A DNA stretch of 64,000 nucleotides from Muscardinus avellanarius (GCA_963383645.1 OY726574.1:58826894-58890893); one strand, 5' to 3'. Counted from the stretch's first letter, positions 22,317-32,803 are shown. A program made the numbers and translations. Notes: generated from the letters alone by a model not told the origin.

Positions 22317-22634
22317 CAGGGGTCCACACACTTTTTCTATAAAGACCTAGAGAGTAATTATTTCAGGCCTTGTTCTGAAATAATTACCTTATTCTACCAT
22401 CTGTTTTCAGCTACAATTACTCAGCTGTTTGTGTAGCACAAAAGCAACCAGGCCAGGAGTCATGGGGCACACCTGAGATCCCAGTACTTGGAACAGAAGG
22501 ATCAGATTCAAGGCTTAGCCTCAGCAACTTATCAAGGCCCTCATCAACCTAATGACAACCTGTTTAAAGTAAAAAGTAAAATAGAGTTAGAGGTACTGAA
22601 TAGAGATAAAATCCCCCTGTGTTCAAACTCCAGC

Positions 22635-22684
<50 letters not shown>

Positions 22685-22784
22685 AAAAAACCACCCAGAG
22701 AGTTTTGTAAGTGAATGAATGTACTTGTATGTCAAGAAAACATATTTACAAAAACAGATAGCAAATACCAATCTTTAACCCCTG
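22317..22784 (+). mobile_element. hAT-Charlie-like MITE split by a SINE
   Basis: Starts CAGGGGTCCACACACTTTTT and ends CTTTAACCCCTG, a matching terminal inverted repeat. The inner GTGTAGCACAAAAGCAACCA and AACATATTTACAAAAACAGA agree with a well-known nonautonomous Charlie family. TTCCAGAG and TTTAAGAA at the edges may be a decayed 8-bp duplication. A SINE fills 22,450-22,684. Confidence 0.75.
22450..22684 (+). mobile_element. B1-dID SINE with (CA)n tail
   Basis: GGCCAGGAGTCATGGGGCAC to AAACTCCAGCAACACACAC. Its tail has become a 48-bp (CA)n run. Nested in the hAT-like element. Confidence 0.85.
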
Positions 22785-22802
22785 TTTAAGAATCCTGACT
22801 GC

Positions 22803-23022
22803 CGGCCCAGTATGGTGCTGGTGGCACACTTGTGATCTCAGCTTTGGGGAGGCTGAAATAGGATGATTGCAGTTCACGGACAGCCTCAGCTACTTAGTGA
22901 GGCCCTTTGCAACCCAATGAGAGCCTGTTTCAAAATAAAGAATAAAAAATAGTTCTGGGGTATAGCTCAGCGATAGAATTACCCTGGGTTCCATCCCCAG
23001 TACTACGAAAAATAATAATAAT
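22803..23022 (+). mobile_element. B1-dID SINE, type I
   Basis: GGCCCAGTATGGTGCTGGTG to CCATCCCCAGTACTACG with an AAT-rich tail. Perfect target duplication AATCCTGACTGC at 22,791 and 23,023. Confidence 0.93.
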
Positions 23023-23159
23023 AATCCTGACTGCACTGTTCACAGGCTAATCTATTGATGTACAGTAGAAAGTGCTTGCATTCCACAGAATCATCTTGAT
23101 GTGCCTACTTTGCAGCAAAAATGAAAGCAATCATTCTTTTGATATGCTTCAAAACTCTG

Positions 23160-23700
23160 AAATCAACACCTCTCCTCCTCATCGTGAACTGGCAGTAGGT
23201 GAGTAACTGTCAGCCTTAGTGATGAGTCTGCCAACACTACGACCCGTCTTGTCCTGCTCCTGCCTCTCCTTGCATGATTTGCTCTGTCCTTTAGATCATC
23301 CTCAGGGTCAAATGATTCTCTCACATATGTGGGCCATCGGAGGGGGGGCTGCTCATGAAGCTGATAACTCTCCAAGGCCCCTCGTTGGCTCCCACCCCTT
23401 CATGGTCCTGAGAAGGGCCCAGATAATGCCGTAGGTTCCTGTAAAATTTGCATAAATAAAATAGTTTAACTACTGCTATGAAAACCTCTGTGTGTTTCCG
23501 CTCTGATCCACCCATTCCTGCTCATCGAAGGTAATGTTGCCAGTTTGGAGGGGTCTTGTACTCCACATCGGAAGGGGCAGATAGGACCACAGCTTTGACA
23601 GGAATGAGGCTCTTTTGGGGGACTTCTTGCTCAAGCAGGAGACAGCCCACACCAAGGGTATGGGTACCAGTCTGGCTCCAACAAAGGAGAAAGGTATATA
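23160..23700 (+). mobile_element. possible LTR and adjoining retroviral-type sequence
   Basis: Has a low-copy look with GCATAAATAAAATAG, an internal poly-A signal as in an R region, and then a repeat-like segment (GGGGTCTTGTACTCCACATC). I cannot name a family and saw no matching second copy in the window. Confidence 0.3.
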
Positions 23701-23755
23701 TACAGCTTTTTAAGACACCTTGGGGGCATAGAGGGACTTGGTTATTGTTTGTTGT

Positions 23756-24003
23756 GTATTTTTTTTAACTGGTGATTGAACTAGGGGCATTCTATCTCCA
23801 AGCTACAACCCCAGCCAAAATCATTATCATCATCGTCACCATCATCATCATTAGTAGTAGTAGTATTAGTAGTAGTATTTTGTTTTGAGACAGGGTCTCA
23901 CTAGATTGCTGAGACTTTTACTAAATTGCTGAGGCTATCTGCAAACCTACAAAGCTTCTGTCTCCAAGTACTGGAATTACAGGGGGTGTGCCATAACACC
24001 CAA
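23756..24003 (-). mobile_element. B1-dID SINE with triplet-repeat linker
   Basis: ID half TAACTGGTGATTGAACTAGG, then an (ATC)n/(TAG)n tract at 23,827-23,880, then B1 half GAGACAGGGTCTCACTAG. Confidence 0.85.
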
Positions 24004-24394
24004 TAAGATTTGATTTCTTAATGTCATTACATGTAGAGGTGGGACTTTCATTGCCCTATGCTTTACCTACTGAAAAGCTTAAGACCAAGACTATTGTGAG
24101 AAGCCTTCCAAGTACAAACCTCCCCGGTACCAACTTCTACTGCTCAGCTCTGAGGCCACGCTTTATATGTCTAAAAGAGGAGGAATGAGGCTCAATTATA
24201 TTGTTGCACTGTGGGGAATTGCTCTGACCTAGATACAGACAATGGACACTTGTTCATGAAGTCTGAGACATAACTATCTTGCTGGCAGCATTAAGATATC
24301 ACGAGGTCTAAGATTCCGCTCCACCATACTGGAAAAAACTCTCTAGAAGCACATCACAATTCCTGGATGCTTCTAGAACCTTAAACAGAAAGGT
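24004..24394. other. low-copy DNA
   Basis: Nothing recognised. Confidence 0.5.
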
Positions 24395-24399
24395 AGGAA

Positions 24400-24622
24400 C
24401 ACAAGTGTGGTGTGCATGCTTGTAATACCAGTATTTGGGAGGCTGAGACAGGAGGACCGCCAGTTCAGACAGCCTCACCTATATAGTGAGGCCTTTCACA
24501 ACTTGGTGCGACCTTATTTCAAAATAAAGAAGTAAAAAACAGTGTTTGGGTTGTAGCTTAGAGGTAGACTCCTCCTGGATTCAATCCCCAGTACAGCAAA
24601 AAGAAAAAGAAAGAGAAAGGTA
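24400..24622 (+). mobile_element. B1-dID SINE, type I
   Basis: GTGTGGTGTGCATGCTTG to GATTCAATCCCCAGTACAGC and an AAAG-rich tail. Confidence 0.88.
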
Positions 24623-24667
24623 AAAATAATTTACGATCTCACCTACTTTTCCAGATCCTCACCAGAA

Positions 24668-24803
24668 GTGGGGCGTGGTGGCGCACGCTTGTAATCCCAG
24701 CATTCAGGAGGCTGAGACTGGAGGATCGCGGTTCACAGACAGCCTCAGCTACTTAGCCAGGCCCTTCAAAACTCAATGAGACCCTGTTTCAAAAATAAAA
24801 AGG
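24668..24803 (+). mobile_element. SINE B1 half
   Basis: GGGGCGTGGTGGCGCACGC to AGACCCTGTTTC. The right half is missing where the next SINE begins. ATCCTCACCAGAA at 24,655 and 25,057 brackets both SINEs. Confidence 0.88.
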
Positions 24804-24993
24804 GAGCCGGGCATGGTGGCGCATGCTTGTAATTCCTGCGCTTGGGAGGCGGAGACAGGAGGATCGCATGGGTTCGTAGTCAGCCTCGCTGGCTTAAGAG
24901 ACCCTGTTTCCAAATAAATAAAAAATATAAAATAGGTCTGGGAGTGTAGCCCAGAGGTAGAAGGGCTTCCAGGAACCCCAGTACCACCAAAAA

Positions 24994-25036
<43 letters not shown>

Positions 25037-25050
25037 ATATTAAAAAGGAC
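24804..25050 (+). mobile_element. B1-dID SINE, type III, with (AAAT)n tail
   Basis: GAGCCGGGCATGGTGGCGC and the remodelled arm AAGGGCTTCCAGGAACCCC, followed by about 50 bp of (AAAT)n. Inserted in the tail of the preceding SINE. Confidence 0.93.
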
Positions 25051-25093
25051 TAAAGAATCCTCACCAGAATTTATAATTGTTTGTGTTTTGCGG

Positions 25094-25316
25094 GGTTTTT
25101 TTTTTTTTTTTTCAGTACTGGGGATGGAACTCAGGGAAATTCTACCTCTAAGCCACACCCCCAGCCCGATTTTTTTATTCTTTATTTTGAAACAGGGTCT
25201 CACTGAGTTGCATAGGGCCTCACTAAGTAGTAGCTGAGGCTGTCCGTGAACCTAGGTCCTCCTGTCTCAGCCTCCTAATTGCTGGGATTACAAGCGTGTG
25301 CCACCATGCCTGGCTT
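25094..25316 (-). mobile_element. B1-dID SINE, type I
   Basis: TCAGTACTGGGGATGGAACT to GTGTGCCACCATGCCTGGCT, near complete. TTGTGTTTT flanks it on both sides. Confidence 0.93.
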
Positions 25317-25524
25317 GTGTTTTTAATGACTGCCATTCTAACTGGAGTTAGGGGAGATCTCAGAGTACTTTTGAATTTCATTTCTCCGATTGCTAATGAA
25401 GTTGAACATTTATTTCATGTGTTCATTGGCCATTTGCATTTCTTCTTTTGTTAAATATCTATTTAGTTTACTTGCCCATTTTTTGATTGAGTTATTTGAT
25501 ATTTTTGGCAGTAAATTTCTCAAG

Positions 25525-26025
25525 TTCTAGACCAATAGAGCAGAATAGATTCAGAAACAAATACACACACTTACAGCCAACTGATTTTTGACAAAGGGGC
25601 CAAAAACATACTCTGCCAATAAAAGCCATTCCGACAAATGGTGTTGGCAAAACTGGTTATCCATATGCTGAAAAATGGAACTATATCCCACTTTCTCACA
25701 CTGCATAAGAGAGTCAGCTGAAGATAGACCTGGGAATTTGATCAGAGACTTTGTAGTTACTTGAAGAGGGCAAACTCCAAAATATAGGCAGGGGTAAAAA
25801 AAAAGAAAAATTTTCAAAAAATTTTTTCTCAGTAACACTGCAAAAGCACAAGAAATTAAAATGAGAATTAATACATGGTATTTCATTAAACTGAAGAGCT
25901 TCTGTGTGGCAAAGGAAACCATCAAGAACCTTAATAGAGAGCCAGCTGAGTGGGAGGGCTTTAACAGCTACTCTCCAATAGAGGACAAATATCTAGAATA
26001 TACAAAGAACTCAAAGAAACTGTAT
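25525..26025 (+). mobile_element. L1 ORF2 piece, inverted 5' part of the twin-primed L1
   Basis: GACCAATAGAGCAGAATAGA, AACTGATTTTTGACAAAGG, CATTAAACTGAAGAGCTTC and CTAGAATATACAAAGAACTC are L1 ORF2 in plus sense. The last bases overlap in content with the first bases of the minus-oriented piece, as expected for inversion during twin priming. The frame is broken. Confidence 0.88.
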
Positions 26026-26159
26026 TTCTCTTAAAATTGCTTCTTTCTTCTCTCTAATTCAGTACACTAAAATGGCCAGGGGTGGTCCCTGCTGGTGGTC
26101 GGCAGTTTACAGTGGCTTCCGTATAGGTACAGCTATCAGAGTAAGCCTCACTTAACCTT

Positions 26160-26300
26160 CACAGCAGCCAGAGGGGAAGAAAGAGGAGGAAGAGGAGGAG
26201 AAAAGAAGATGACGGAGGAGGAAGAGGAAGAAGAGAGGAAAAGAGGTAAGGAGAAGGAGAAGGAAGAACGGGGAGAGAGAGGAGGAGGAGAAGGAGGAAA
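26160..26300. repeat. purine-rich (GA/GGA) tract running into a gap
   Basis: Almost pure purine on the plus strand up to the gap. Confidence 0.95.
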
Positions 26301-26500
26301 NNNNNNNNNNNNNNNNNNNNNNNNNNNNNNNNNNNNNNNNNNNNNNNNNNNNNNNNNNNNNNNNNNNNNNNNNNNNNNNNNNNNNNNNNNNNNNNNNNNN
26401 NNNNNNNNNNNNNNNNNNNNNNNNNNNNNNNNNNNNNNNNNNNNNNNNNNNNNNNNNNNNNNNNNNNNNNNNNNNNNNNNNNNNNNNNNNNNNNNNNNNN
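26301..26500. other. assembly gap, 200 N
   Basis: Exactly 200 unknown bases, which suggests a placeholder length. Open frames drawn across it are meaningless. Confidence 0.99.
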
Positions 26501-27239
26501 GGATTATGAGCTCTGAAGTCCCAGCCCAATGTCACTTCTCCTCTATGTTGATATAGACTAGGACATCACCTAAATAACCTGTTGCATCTATTAAAGGGAC
26601 TCAAGTAAAGACACCAAATAAAAAGTATCAGTGTCCATCTTTGCCAGAACACTTGTGCTGGAACACTTGTATTGCCTCCCTCCTGCCAAATTTGGATTCC
26701 TAGAGTGTGAGGGGTTGGGGAACCCCAAAGGCTGTGGCTCTGGTCCTCCTGGCTCTGTGCAGCTAGCCCAGCGGTGGCCCTGACCGCCTCGCTGCAGCAC
26801 TGCCATTTGCATGCATCCTGGACCAACTTTGAACCACCAGGACCCACAATCTATGGGTACATTTGAGGGCTCTTCACCCATGGGGGCAACTGCCATATAG
26901 CATAGAGCCATGGGGCGAGCATCCTGAGATGTGCCTTCGCCTTCCCAGAGGTCTCCAGTGGAATGAAGCATTGGCCCTTGGTAGGAACTTGCCCTTCCTC
27001 GAGGCTCCTTCGCTTCTTGATTAAACACTCTTTCTCAGACTCCTCTTCCTGGTCTAAATCCTCTGCTTCCTGGTTGCTTTTATGCTGAAGTCTCCTCCCA
27101 AACAAATGAGTTGTAATAAAATCCTTATCTCAGGGCCCCTTTCTGAAGAAAGCACAAACAAGACACACTGTCTCAAAGCAGAGTCAATAAAGCTGTTCCC
27201 AGCCCCGGCATCCGCCCTCTGCAGCCCCAGGAGATGGGT
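26501..27239 (-). other. unidentified segment with a 145-codon minus-strand frame
   Basis: Moderately GC-rich. A minus-strand frame (27,028-26,591) is open for 145 codons and is proline/glycine/glutamine-rich, with no domain I recognise. The style (GGTCCTGGTGG, CAGGAGGACCAGAGCC) recalls MaLR internal sequence in antisense, but I could not confirm that. Confidence 0.3.
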
Positions 27240-27290
27240 CTGAGGCACCTGGCCCATGTCTGACATGCAGTAGGCGCTTAATAAATGTAG
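27240..27290 (+). mobile_element. MIR tail fragment
   Basis: GCAGTAGGCGCTTAATAAATG matches the 3' end of MIR in sense. Confidence 0.6.
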
Positions 27291-27849
27291 CTGGAGCCAA
27301 GTCAGGAGGCAGCTGCATTTCCCCGCAAGCCTGGCTTCTGCAGGCCGTCATCACAGAGGGAAACCGGCTTCATTCTCAGGCATTAGAGGGAACCACAAAT
27401 AGAATCATAAGTTTGGTTTTATTTCATTTAAATTTCAGAAATTCAATAAGTCCAGACCTACTTTCCTAGCGCCTTGATAAATAAAAACGGAATCAAATAC
27501 ATTAGATCAGTTGCCCAGCCAGCCTCCAAAACAACAGGATGGAGAAAGGAACCCCTTAAGTTGTCAAGCTCAGATGGTTAAATTAAATTTTCCACATCTG
27601 ACCTCTCCTAGCTGCATTTTGCACACTCTTAGAAAATGCAGAAGAGGCTTAAAGCAAGTTATCACGCTGTGCCTGGCTGGCCTTTCTGAAGCTCACAGGG
27701 CTGAGTGAACCTCTGCTGTAGCGGAGTTTACTCAGTCTTGAGAAATAAAATAATACACGGCAATCTTAGTTTAGAGAATAATTACAAGCACCTTGGCCTC
27801 CCTGAAGGTTAGAGACTCCACAAGAAGTTATGCAAAACTCGGGTTTATA
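27291..27849. other. low-copy DNA
   Basis: Nothing recognised. Confidence 0.5.
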
Positions 27850-27861
27850 ACTTTAGAAAAT

Positions 27862-28089
27862 CCGGGCATGGTCATGCATACTTGTGATCCCAATACTTGG
27901 GAGACTAGGACAGAAGGATTTCAGATTTCAGGCCAGCCTCTACAAACTAGTGAAACCCTCAGCAACTTAGCGAAACCCTGTTCAAAATAAAAACTAAAAA
28001 TGTATGGCTAGGGATGTATCTCAGAGGTAGAAAGAATGTCCCTGGGCTTCATCCCCAGTACCAAAAAAACAAAAAACAAACAAAAGAAA
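27862..28089 (+). mobile_element. B1-dID SINE
   Basis: CCGGGCATGGTCATGCATAC to CATCCCCAGTACC and an AAAC-rich tail. Imperfect duplication AACTTTAGAAAA / AAACTTTAAAAG. Confidence 0.88.
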
Positions 28090-28109
28090 AACTTTAAAAG
28101 CAGTCTACT

Positions 28110-28194
28110 TCTGACCTACAAACAAGCCCTGAGATTCTCTTGTCTTGACCTCCCAAGTTTGGGGAATTCAGGCACGTGCCAACATGCCTGGCTT
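28110..28194 (-). mobile_element. SINE B1 half fragment
   Basis: CTTGTCTTGACCTCCCAAG to GTGCCAACATGCCTGGCT. Confidence 0.7.
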
Positions 28195-28534
28195 CAATCA
28201 TGCTTTACTGGCTGTAGAAACCCAGGGTGGAGAGTTGGATGACTCTGTTCACACAGAGCATGGTTATAACCACAACTCTGACTCCAACATGTGTACCAGG
28301 TAAACAGTCCCCCCTCTTCATAAGGGATAAATTTAAGAGCCCCAGTAGATGCCTTGGATAATTCTAAACTCATATGTACTTTGTTTTTCTTATACATACC
28401 TGTGGTAAAGTTTGATATATGAATTAGATCCATTAAGTGATTACCAAAAATGAATAGCATAATAAAACAATGACAGCAATATACTGTAAAAAAGTTATAT
28501 AAATGTGACCCCTCTCCACTCTCAAAATATCTCA
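28195..28534. other. low-copy DNA
   Basis: Nothing recognised. Confidence 0.5.
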
Positions 28535-28620
28535 TTATACTGTCCTGGGTTTTCAGACCATGGTTGACTGTGGGTAACTGAAACCAAAAAAGGGAACCAC
28601 AAATATCGGGGAACTGCTAC
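28535..28620. mobile_element. possible DNA-transposon end fragment
   Basis: TTTTCAGACCATGGTTGACT and GGGTAACTGAAACC resemble the end of an old mammalian Tigger-type element. Short and diverged. Confidence 0.35.
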
Positions 28621-28699
28621 TGCGCCTGGGTTCAAAATGTGATACTAGAGCATGTTTGCCAGAATTACTTGTTTATGTGGAGTTCAGAAAGGAGGCTCT

Positions 28700-29100
28700 C
28701 CGTCAACATGCTCAGTGGTAGAATCCAAAAGACCCAACCATGCAATTTAGAGGAAGGAAAATTTACTTGCTCAGTTAAATGGAGATTCTGGGCTCAGTCC
28801 ACGTGAGGCTGGGTCGATGGATCTCAGCATAGGGTGGTGGAAGCAGAGGTGGAGAGAAGAGACAGCTCCTCCCACATCACAGAGGCCGGAAGCAGAGCGC
28901 GCAAGCAAGCCAGGGAATTCAAAGACACAAGCTCAGTCTCTAAGGCCACACCAGGGCCCGCCGTCTACAGCCTCCCTAGGGTACCACCCATGGTCACAAT
29001 GGATTTACCTACTGAAGATATTACAGCCCTCACGACTCAACTACATCAGCTCCAAACATCAGTTTATGAGCTCTTCAGGGGGACATTCTATGTGTAACCA
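28700..29100 (-). mobile_element. MaLR-type LTR, antisense
   Basis: Plus-strand TTTACTTGCTCAGTTAAATG, TGGGCTCAGTCCACGTGAGG, then GGAAGCAGAG, ending near TATGTGTAACCATG. The order matches the LTRs at 38,286 and 38,900. Confidence 0.65.
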
Positions 29101-29513
29101 TGATGAGAGGCAAGAAAGTAAAGTTCTGTAAGAGTCCAGACTTCAGTTTTTGTTCCATGTCACCTGCTCAGTGTGATCCCAGCCACCACCACTTGCCAAG
29201 ATGTTAGACACAGGGACTCCTTCCTCTGCCTCAACCTCTGCCAGCCCTAACTGGCTCTTGTTCTCCAACCAGGACCCATTTTTTGCCCGTTTGGCTTTTA
29301 TACAGCTTTCTTGACACTAGGACAGTAGTTGCTATTGCCTGGTCCCATTCAAGACCCCATCGTCTCAGTCTCCAGCCCAGACCTCTGCCAGGGCCACTCC
29401 TGCTCGCGTTCTGTCCCTCCTCACCACTCTCGTTACCAATGAGGTCTTATTTTCTTGCATCCAGATGGCACTAGTGGGCTCTGACTTCTAGGTTCTCCTC
29501 ATATGTTGCTACC
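29101..29513. other. low-copy DNA
   Basis: Pyrimidine-leaning unique sequence with no repeat or exon recognised. Confidence 0.5.
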
Positions 29514-29520
29514 ATAGTAC

Positions 29521-29738
29521 TCTTTTTTTTTTTTTTTTTTTTTTTTTGGTACTGGGATGGAACCCAAGGGCTTTCTAGCTCAGGGCTACACTCCAAGACC
29601 TATTTTATATTTTACTTGGAAACAGGGTCTCACTAAGTTTCTGAGAGCCTACGTACTAAGGCTTTCTTTGAACCTGCATGATCCTCCTGTCTCAGTCTCC
29701 CAAGAACTAGGATTATAAGCGTGCACCACCACGCCCGG
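29521..29738 (-). mobile_element. B1-dID SINE
   Basis: GGTACTGGGATGGAACCC to CGTGCACCACCACGCCCGGC. CCATAGTACTCTT before it and CCATGGTACTCTT after 29,802 are the target duplication. Confidence 0.9.
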
Positions 29739-29813
29739 CTTGCCATGGTACATGCACCACCATGCCCGGCTTGCCATGGTACATGCACCACCACGCCTGG
29801 CTTGCCATGGTAC
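29721..29813. repeat. 31-bp tandem repeat, three copies
   Basis: Each unit joins the SINE 5' end (TGCACCACCACGCCCGGC) to the adjoining target DNA (TTGCCATGGTACA). The repeat arose after the SINE landed. Confidence 0.93.
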
Positions 29814-30179
29814 TCTTACCAAGGAGAAACCAATGGCCTGATAGATGCTCTAGTCCGAGACTTTGTCATTCTTTGTCACAACAAGGACTTTTACGTGATA
29901 TATAATATCTATTCAGCAAACTGCATATATCATCATTGTAAATCTTTGTGAGTGTTCACAAACCGAATACAGTATGTTCCGCTGCCACAGAAAAGCAAAA
30001 CCAAACAAGCAAATAAACAATAAAAAAGCTAGAATAATTATCAGGCCCTAAAAGACCCTGTGATGTTCCTTTCCAGTAGTCTGCTCCATGAAAGGCGCAC
30101 ACCTGTGCTCACCTGCGGCGGACTAATAAGTCTCTCATGTTTTCAAACCGGCTGTAAGTAGATTCATTCATTATATACA
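29814..30179. other. low-copy DNA
   Basis: Nothing recognised. Confidence 0.5.
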
Positions 30180-30315
30180 CCTTTGGGTCTGAATTACTTT
30201 CTTCAGCATCATCTTTGTAAGATTCAGCCATTCTGTTGTTTGTCGTTTCTGTATTTTTAGGTAATATACATATACTATCTTACTTAGATCCCATAGTACA
30301 ACAGGAGCGAAATTC

Positions 30316-30402
30316 CATAGATAGATGATAGATAGATATGTAATACATAAATGTATACTGTACTACACGTAGATATGGAATACATATAACATATATACGT
30401 AT

Positions 30403-30448
<46 letters not shown>
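30316..30448. repeat. GATA/TA-rich microsatellite
   Basis: ATAGATAGATGATAGATAG followed by TA-rich sequence and a (TA)n run of about 35 bp. Confidence 0.95.
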
Positions 30449-30450
<2 letters not shown>

Positions 30451-30567
30451 CTTATTGTGAGTAGCCTACAACTTATTTATTTATTCCAGTTGATGCACAT
30501 TATAATATTTTCTAGTTTGGAGCTATTATGAATTAGTGCTCCTTTATTTATTATTATTTATTATTTA

Positions 30568-30760
30568 TTCATTGCTACTGGGGATTGAACCCAGGGGGAT
30601 TCTGCCTCTGAGCTGTATCCCCAGACCTATCTCATTTCTTTTTATTTTGAAACAGAGTCTTACTGAGTTACTGCATGCTGGCCTTTAACTCGTGATCCAC
30701 CTGCCACAGTCTCCCAAGTACTAGGATTACAGATGTGTGCCACCACACCGGCTGGCTATA
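30568..30760 (-). mobile_element. B1-dID SINE in old L1
   Basis: GCTACTGGGGATTGAACCC to GTGTGCCACCACACCGGC. Confidence 0.9.
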
Positions 30761-31004
30761 GATTTTTCTGAACATGTCCTATGGTGAGAGCTTTTGACTG
30801 AGTCACCTGTTACACACATATCCAACATGAGTAGGTTTTGCCAGTTTTCCAGAGTGGCTGCACAGCTTACACTGCTGTCAGCTGGGTATGAGGATCCCAG
30901 TTAAGCTACACTTACCCCCAGTTCACAGTTTCCATTTCAACCATTCTGCTGAGTGAGTAGCAAGCAAATAGCTTTATTTTAGAATAAAAATGAAGTTTAA
31001 TGAA

Positions 31005-31240
31005 TGTTACAGTTAGATATAAAATGTCCCCTTAAGAGCTCGTTTATTAATATTCAAGGTTGATATAACAGAGTCACGAGGGCTGTCATACCAGGAGTAA
31101 ATAAATAAATCCACTGTAGTGGATTTACCTGTATGGTAGGTACTCACAGGCCAGCAAGGTGTGGATGGAGAAGGTGGCCCCTGGGATTCAGCCTTTGAGG
31201 TGATAGATTCGGCTCCTCCTCCCCCTGCGCATGTGCTCCC

Positions 31241-31292
<52 letters not shown>

Positions 31293-31478
31293 TAACATGA
31301 CCATAGCCCATGTGCTCTTCCTCTCTCCATTTCCTGTCACTGTACTTTGAGATCCGTGATCCCTGACCTCTCATGGACAGACTGAGCCCAAAACGCTAAG
31401 AAAATAAATCTTCTTTCCTCTGATTTGTATGGCCAGGTTTTTACATTTTAGCTGCAAGAATGCTGAAAGATTTTTTTT
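31005..31478 (+). repeat. MaLR 5' LTR
   Basis: Longer than the 3' LTR because of a (CT)n expansion at 31,241-31,288. ACGCTAAGAAAATAAATC is the poly-A signal region. Confidence 0.8.
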
Positions 31479-32018
31479 TTTAATGGTACCAGGGAAACAG
31501 GATTGCTGCTATTCTGACCATGTGGATTGTGACTCTTTGGAACTGGTTTGTGAGAGGAAAGTGGAAGGCCCAGAACGTGGCCAGAAAGGTCGATGGTAGA
31601 GACTGTGCTCGGGAGATCGTGGAAGGCAGAGAGCTCCAGAGGGAAATGGAGCAGAGGTCACGTGTGCGACACCGTGGCAAATAATTTAACCACAATTTGC
31701 CCATGTCCTGGAACTTTATGTGAGGACTTTGTGTGAATGTAAAGATGATGGGCTAAATAAACTGGTGGAAGAAATATCAAAACAGCAAAATATCCGAACT
31801 GTATTATGGATATCGATGTCTACATTCAGCAAAGAGTACAGTGACTTTTGGGAGTAGAAAGTAAAACAGAGAGACTAAATAGATTTATAGTTTGGCTCCA
31901 AAGGCACGTGTAAGCTGGGGCTGAGAAGGATGCTCTCATGGAAGGAAGGAAAATGACTGAAAGGAAGGAGGAAGTTGTGGCCACGATAGAGTCAGAGCCA
32001 GCAAAGACCACGATGGGG

Positions 32019-32803
32019 ACTTCCGGGAAGATGGCGACCAAGAAAAGCGGGGCTTAAGAGCCCCGCTAACAACAAACCTCCATTAAAACAAAATCAGCGC
32101 CTTTCATAGCCAGAAAACACCATCACCAGTGAAACAAAAAATCACCAGGCTCCAGAGAGAAAGCAGACTGAGAACAGAGCCACAGAGGAGATAACCGGCC
32201 TATCGCCCGAGGACGCGGCAGACGCGGCGGCAGCAGCGCCATATTGCCGGCAAATTCACGGGATGGCTACAGCAAGCCGAGGTGAGCCACTGCGGAACAG
32301 CCAGGCGGGATTTCTCCGCACAGAGAGCATCTAAAGTTCCCAGTGGCCGAGCTCAGCACACGCTGCAGGGATTCAGAGTGGAAACCAAAACCAAGAAGAA
32401 AAACACCAGCCCCACAGCCGAGGGCGTAGCAGCGGCGCCATATTGCCACCGGCGGCAGCAGCACCGAATCCAGTGGGGCCAGTACAGCTACATCTGCGTA
32501 CTCAAGAAGAGTGAGTCAAATTGCGGGCCACAGAGGAGAAATCCCAGTACTGTACTCCCTGGGACTTGACCCAGTGGGGGAGGGGCGGTGGCAGGGATAT
32601 CACACCATAGGAGAACGTGCAACCTGGCACCCCCCACAGTCTAAAGCAGCCTCTATCGACTCTCTGGGTCGGAGACTCTGTGATACAACCCAGTAAAGGT
32701 GTAGTGGGGTCTGAGATACTACTGACTCGAGATCCAGAGCACCTTAAGTGAAGTCATAGTGACCCAAGGGAAGAACCCAGAGAAGGCACAAACATCCGAA
32801 ATC
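32019..32803 (+). promoter_or_regulatory. L1 5' UTR and internal promoter (copy B)
   Basis: Begins ACTTCCGG, an ETS/GABP-type core, followed at 32,028-32,036 by AAGATGGCG, a YY1-type core. A hairpin with stems GCGGGGCT and AGCCCCGC and loop TAAG lies at 32,047-32,066. Two repeats about 200 bp apart carry GCGCCATATTGCC (32,236 and 32,435). TATA-less and GC-rich. Promoter function is inferred from L1 precedent. Confidence 0.75.

Larger units (their letters stand above)
24625..25524 (-). mobile_element. L1 3' portion of a twin-primed insertion
   Basis: Plus-strand CCAGATCCTCACCAG, TGACTGCCATTCTAACTGGA, GAACATTTATTTCATGTG and CTTGCCCATTTTTTGATTG are antisense L1 ORF2 C-terminal sequence. SINEs at 24,668-25,056 and 25,094-25,316 interrupt it. 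It meets an oppositely oriented L1 piece at about 25,525. Confidence 0.85.
30180..30955 (-). mobile_element. old L1 ORF2 3' end, interrupted
   Basis: Plus-strand TTTGGAGCTATTATGAATTA, GCCAGTTTTCCAGAGTGGCT and GGTATGAGGATCCCAGTTAA are antisense L1 ORF2 3' region of an old (L1M-like) family. A GATA/TA microsatellite and a SINE interrupt it. Confidence 0.75.

Noticed and set aside
26095..26556. Open frames crossing 26,301-26,500
   Set aside because: They run through 200 Ns of an assembly gap and a purine repeat.
29721..29813. CRISPR-like direct repeats
   Set aside because: The three units are contiguous without spacers and derive from a SINE end in a eukaryotic genome.
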